NCBI GenBank assembly: GCA_013203525.1
Contig: JABMQB010000561.1
Coordinates: 1-7,535, forward strand
Source of the DNA: Mariniphaga sp.
Lineage (GTDB): Bacteria; Bacteroidota; Bacteroidia; Bacteroidales; Prolixibacteraceae
Direction of reading: 5' to 3'
DNA: 7,535 nt
Shown here: positions 5,826 through 7,535 of the stretch, piece by piece
Numbering within the stretch: the first letter of the stretch is position 1
How the letters are laid out: the number at the start of each line of letters is the position of its first letter
The notes under the pieces: model-generated
Seen by the model: only the letters and a program-made list of their open reading frames with translations
Told to the model about the DNA's origin: nothing
Databases searched by the model: none
Translations under genes and position numbers: made by a program

Positions 5826-6076
5826 GAGAATTTATTAATAATACTTCCTTAGCTATCGTCTGTTACTATGTTATTTGTTGTTTCCAGAACCAGTTGGCCA
5901 TATTTGTTATCATTTTCAGGTTTTAATATGCAGGTTAAATTTTATATGTAGAATGGATAAATGGCAATCAATAAAAATTTACGACCCGATTTTTCAAAAA
6001 TTGTTTTGAACTGGAATAAATAAGCTTAAAAAATCTTAAATAAAAAGACATTACAATATTGATTCAAGAATATTTT
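5826..6076. other. Intergenic region between the TM2 cluster and the transporter gene
   Basis: With the flanking sites, positions 5714-6124 form a 411-bp gap without a convincing gene. This AT-rich part holds a short dyad (5993-6010) and, on the minus strand, a 15-codon frame (5913-5866, MITNMANWFWKQQIT) that stops about 40 nt before the UUCG terminator. That frame is too short to call a gene. A minus-strand small RNA is possible given the terminator, but no exact TAnnTTTG box was found to start one. Confidence 0.5.
5993..6010. repeat. Short dyad upstream of the transporter promoter
   Basis: TTCAAAA, four bases, TTTTGAA: a perfect 7-bp inverted repeat centred about 75 bp before the -7 box of the MFS gene. 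It could be a regulator binding site for sugar control, but AT-rich dyads of this size occur by chance. Confidence 0.3.
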
Positions 6077-6084
6077 TAAATTTG
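6077..6084 (+). promoter_or_regulatory. Probable -7 box of the MFS transporter gene
   Basis: TAAATTTG is an exact match to TAnnTTTG, predicting a start near 6090 and a leader of about 35 nt, AT-rich and without a Shine-Dalgarno. The nearest TTG (6059-6061) is only 15 bp upstream, so the -33 element is poor. Confidence 0.55.
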
Positions 6085-6124
6085 TTAGTTCGACTAAAAT
6101 CTAATAAACTAAATTTAACTAATA

Positions 6125-7423
6125 ATGGAAACTAAAAAACAAAATTACACAGTCCCTATTATTATGATGATCTTACTGTTTGGTATGATCGCGTTTGTTA
6201 CCAATTTGGCGGCACCAATGGGAGTTGTATTAAAAGACCAGTTCGGAGTAAGTAACTTTCAGGGTATGATGGGTAATGCAATGAATTTTATTGCATATGC
6301 CATAATGGGAATTCCGGGAGGAATTTTATTGCAAAGAATCGGTTACAAGAAAACAGCTTTGATTGCAATTGCAATTGGTTTTGTTGGTGTTGGTATTCAG
6401 TACCTTTCCGGTCATGCCGGACAAGGATCGGCTTTCACCATTTATTTACTTGGTGCTCTTGTAGCAGGTTTTTCAATGACTTTATTAAATACAGTTGTTA
6501 ATCCAATGTTGAACACCTTAGGTGGTGGCGGTAATAAAGGAAACCAGTTGATTCAGTTTGGTGGTTCTTTTAACTCGGTTATGGCAACATTCACTCCTGC
6601 GTTTGTTGGTATTTTGATCGGTGAAGCTACCAAAGCTCAAATTACCGATATTTTCCCGATAATGTATATTGCAATGGGAATTTTTGCCCTTGTGTTTTTT
6701 GTGTTATTGGGTGTTAAGATACCTGAACCTAGTATTGAATTTGCTAAAGAACCGTTAAAAAATTTAATGGCAGGTGCAATGAAATTCCGCCATTTTATTT
6801 TTGGTGCCATTGCTATCTTTGTTTATGTTGGAGTTGAGGTAGGTACACCGGGTACTATGTTTTTTTGGTTATCAGAACATCCTGAGGTTGGAAAAACAAC
6901 TGCTGGATTCGTAGCAGGTACATACTGGTTGTTAATGTTAGTTGGCCGATTGGTAGGTGCCTCTATCGGCAGCAAAGTTTCAAGTAAAACCATGCTTTCA
7001 GTTACCTCATTTGTTGGTTTGGTTTTGGTTCTTTCAGCCATTTTATTCCCAACATCAACAATGGTAAATCTGCCGGTATTACAAAGAACTGCTACCGGAA
7101 TGATTTCATTTGGATTGTCTGAAGTTCCAATCAATGCCATGTTCCTTGTTTTAGTTGGTTTATGTACTTCAATTATGTGGGGTGGAATTTTTAACCTTGC
7201 AGTTGAAGGACTTGGAAAATATTTAGCGGCAGCATCAGGTATTTTTATGGTATTGGTTTGTGGTGGTGGAATTTTACCAGCACTGCAAAACTGGATTGCC
7301 GACATTGCAGGATTTATTCCAAGTTATTGGGTAATGTTTGCAGGTTTGGCTTACCTGTTGTTCTATGCTCTTATTGGTAGTAAAGTAACAAAACGCGCCG
7401 ATGGTGCAGAAGTAAAAGCATAA
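6125..7423 (+). CDS. MFS sugar transporter, FHS/GluP-like (probable glucose or related hexose:H+ symporter)
   Basis: A 432-residue, 12-helix inner-membrane protein of the major facilitator superfamily. The N-terminal half shows NLAAPMGVVLKDQFG (27-41), and PGGILLQRIGYKKT (64-77), which is the loop 2-3 signature and resembles the FucP/GluP (fucose-galactose-glucose:H+ symporter) group. Later come a long central hydrophilic stretch (PEPSIEFAKEPLKN), VGRLVGASIGSKVSSK at the equivalent loop of the second half, and a charged tail (KVTKRADGAEVKA). The length is normal. The ATG at 6125 follows an AT-rich leader and a -7 box at 6077-6084. A probable ROK sugar kinase begins 84 bp downstream, which points to uptake of a free hexose that is then phosphorylated. 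The superfamily call is sure and the FHS-like placement likely. The sugar (glucose, galactose, N-acetylglucosamine or other) is inferred from context only. Confidence 0.85.
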   Translation: METKKQNYTVPIIMMILLFGMIAFVTNLAAPMGVVLKDQFGVSNFQGMMGNAMNFIAYAIMGIPGGILLQRIGYKKTALIAIAIGFVGVGIQYLSGHAGQGSAFTIYLLGALVAGFSMTLLNTVVNPMLNTLGGGGNKGNQLIQFGGSFNSVMATFTPAFVGILIGEATKAQITDIFPIMYIAMGIFALVFFVLLGVKIPEPSIEFAKEPLKNLMAGAMKFRHFIFGAIAIFVYVGVEVGTPGTMFFWLSEHPEVGKTTAGFVAGTYWLLMLVGRLVGASIGSKVSSKTMLSVTSFVGLVLVLSAILFPTSTMVNLPVLQRTATGMISFGLSEVPINAMFLVLVGLCTSIMWGGIFNLAVEGLGKYLAAASGIFMVLVCGGGILPALQNWIADIAGFIPSYWVMFAGLAYLLFYALIGSKVTKRADGAEVKA

Positions 7424-7427
7424 ATTT

Positions 7428-7477
7428 TTAAACGCTGCAAGTGTCTTTCGTCCGAAAAGGAAATTTGCAGCGTTTAA
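7428..7477 (+). repeat. Intercistronic stem-loop between transporter and kinase genes
   Basis: Perfect 13-bp inverted repeat (7428-7440 TTAAACGCTGCAA with its complement at 7465-7477) enclosing 24 nt that can form a smaller inner CTTTCG/CGAAAG-type stem. No U-run follows on either strand, so it is not a standard terminator. It may stabilise the upstream mRNA 3' end, partly terminate, or set the transporter:kinase ratio. It starts 5 nt after the transporter stop. Confidence 0.65.
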
Positions 7478-7507
7478 GCTCTAGAAACATACATAAACAA
7501 ATAAATT

Positions 7508-7535
7508 ATGAAAAAAGTAGCAATTGGAGTCGATA
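7508..7535 (+). CDS. Probable ROK-family sugar kinase, first nine codons (cut by window edge)
   Basis: An ATG at 7508 opens a frame reading MKKVAIGVD before the window ends. This matches the start of ROK-family kinases (glucokinase, N-acetylglucosamine kinase and relatives), whose N-terminal ATP phosphate-binding loop reads roughly aiGvDiGGT. An MFS sugar transporter directly upstream supports a hexose kinase. Only nine residues are visible, so other actin-fold (ASKHA) kinases remain possible. No separate TAnnTTTG promoter was seen in the 84-bp gap, suggesting co-transcription with the transporter through the stem-loop. Confidence 0.55.

Noticed and set aside
5866..5913. 15-codon minus-strand frame as a coding gene
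   Set aside because: Too short, no ribosome-binding or promoter support, and codon evidence is impossible at this length; kept only as a note with the orphan terminator.
6823..7305. Minus-strand 160-codon frame inside the transporter gene
   Set aside because: Shadow of the MFS frame: rich in Pro/Thr/Asn from reversed hydrophobic codons, with no domain pattern.
1..7535. CRISPR array, insertion sequence or integrated element
   Set aside because: No regularly spaced direct repeats, transposase or integrase motifs, terminal inverted repeats or tRNA attachment site seen. Base composition looks even throughout.

Overview
The window looks like the chromosome of a Bacteroidota species, probably a Bacteroidales or Marinilabiliales relative (lineage inferred). 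It is AT-rich and its genes lack clear Shine-Dalgarno sequences. Several starts are preceded by boxes matching the Bacteroidota -7 consensus TAnnTTTG. The protein set also fits: an HU-like/SPOR fusion, PGxGxxYxGK membrane-hairpin proteins, and a sugar transporter beside a probable ROK kinase. No mobile element, CRISPR array, tRNA or rRNA was seen.

Layout: positions 1-792 (minus) hold the N-terminal 264 codons of a UDP-glucose 6-dehydrogenase, cut by the window edge just before its catalytic cysteine. A 236-bp divergent spacer separates it from a plus-strand gene (1029-1997) for an HU-like DNA-binding / transmembrane / SPOR protein. That gene meets, tail to tail with a 4-bp overlap, a six-gene minus-strand cluster (5713 down to 1994). 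In transcription order the cluster encodes an exported TM2-domain protein, an exported LolA-like protein, an exported YidD homologue, two paralogous alpha-helical-repeat proteins each ending in a membrane-hairpin domain, and a DNPH1-like nucleotide N-hydrolase. The last five genes are packed with overlaps of 20, 4 and 62 bp and a 3-bp gap, so they almost certainly form one transcription unit. A strong hairpin separates the TM2 gene from the rest.

Positions 5714-6124 are non-coding. They hold the TM2 promoter, a minus-strand terminator with a UUCG loop and no recognisable gene in front of it, a small dyad, and the promoter of the plus-strand MFS transporter (6125-7423). The transporter is followed by a 13-bp intercistronic stem-loop and the first nine codons of a probable ROK sugar kinase, suggesting non-PTS sugar uptake followed by cytosolic phosphorylation.

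The most interesting part is the envelope cluster at 2420-5713. It carries a YidD-family protein with a signal peptide, away from the usual rpmH-rnpA-yidC setting, among four other exported or membrane proteins. Three of these share a related FYxG-type membrane-hairpin motif. Its function is unknown to me. The five proteins may work together at the inner membrane/periplasm face, but this is inference from gene order only.
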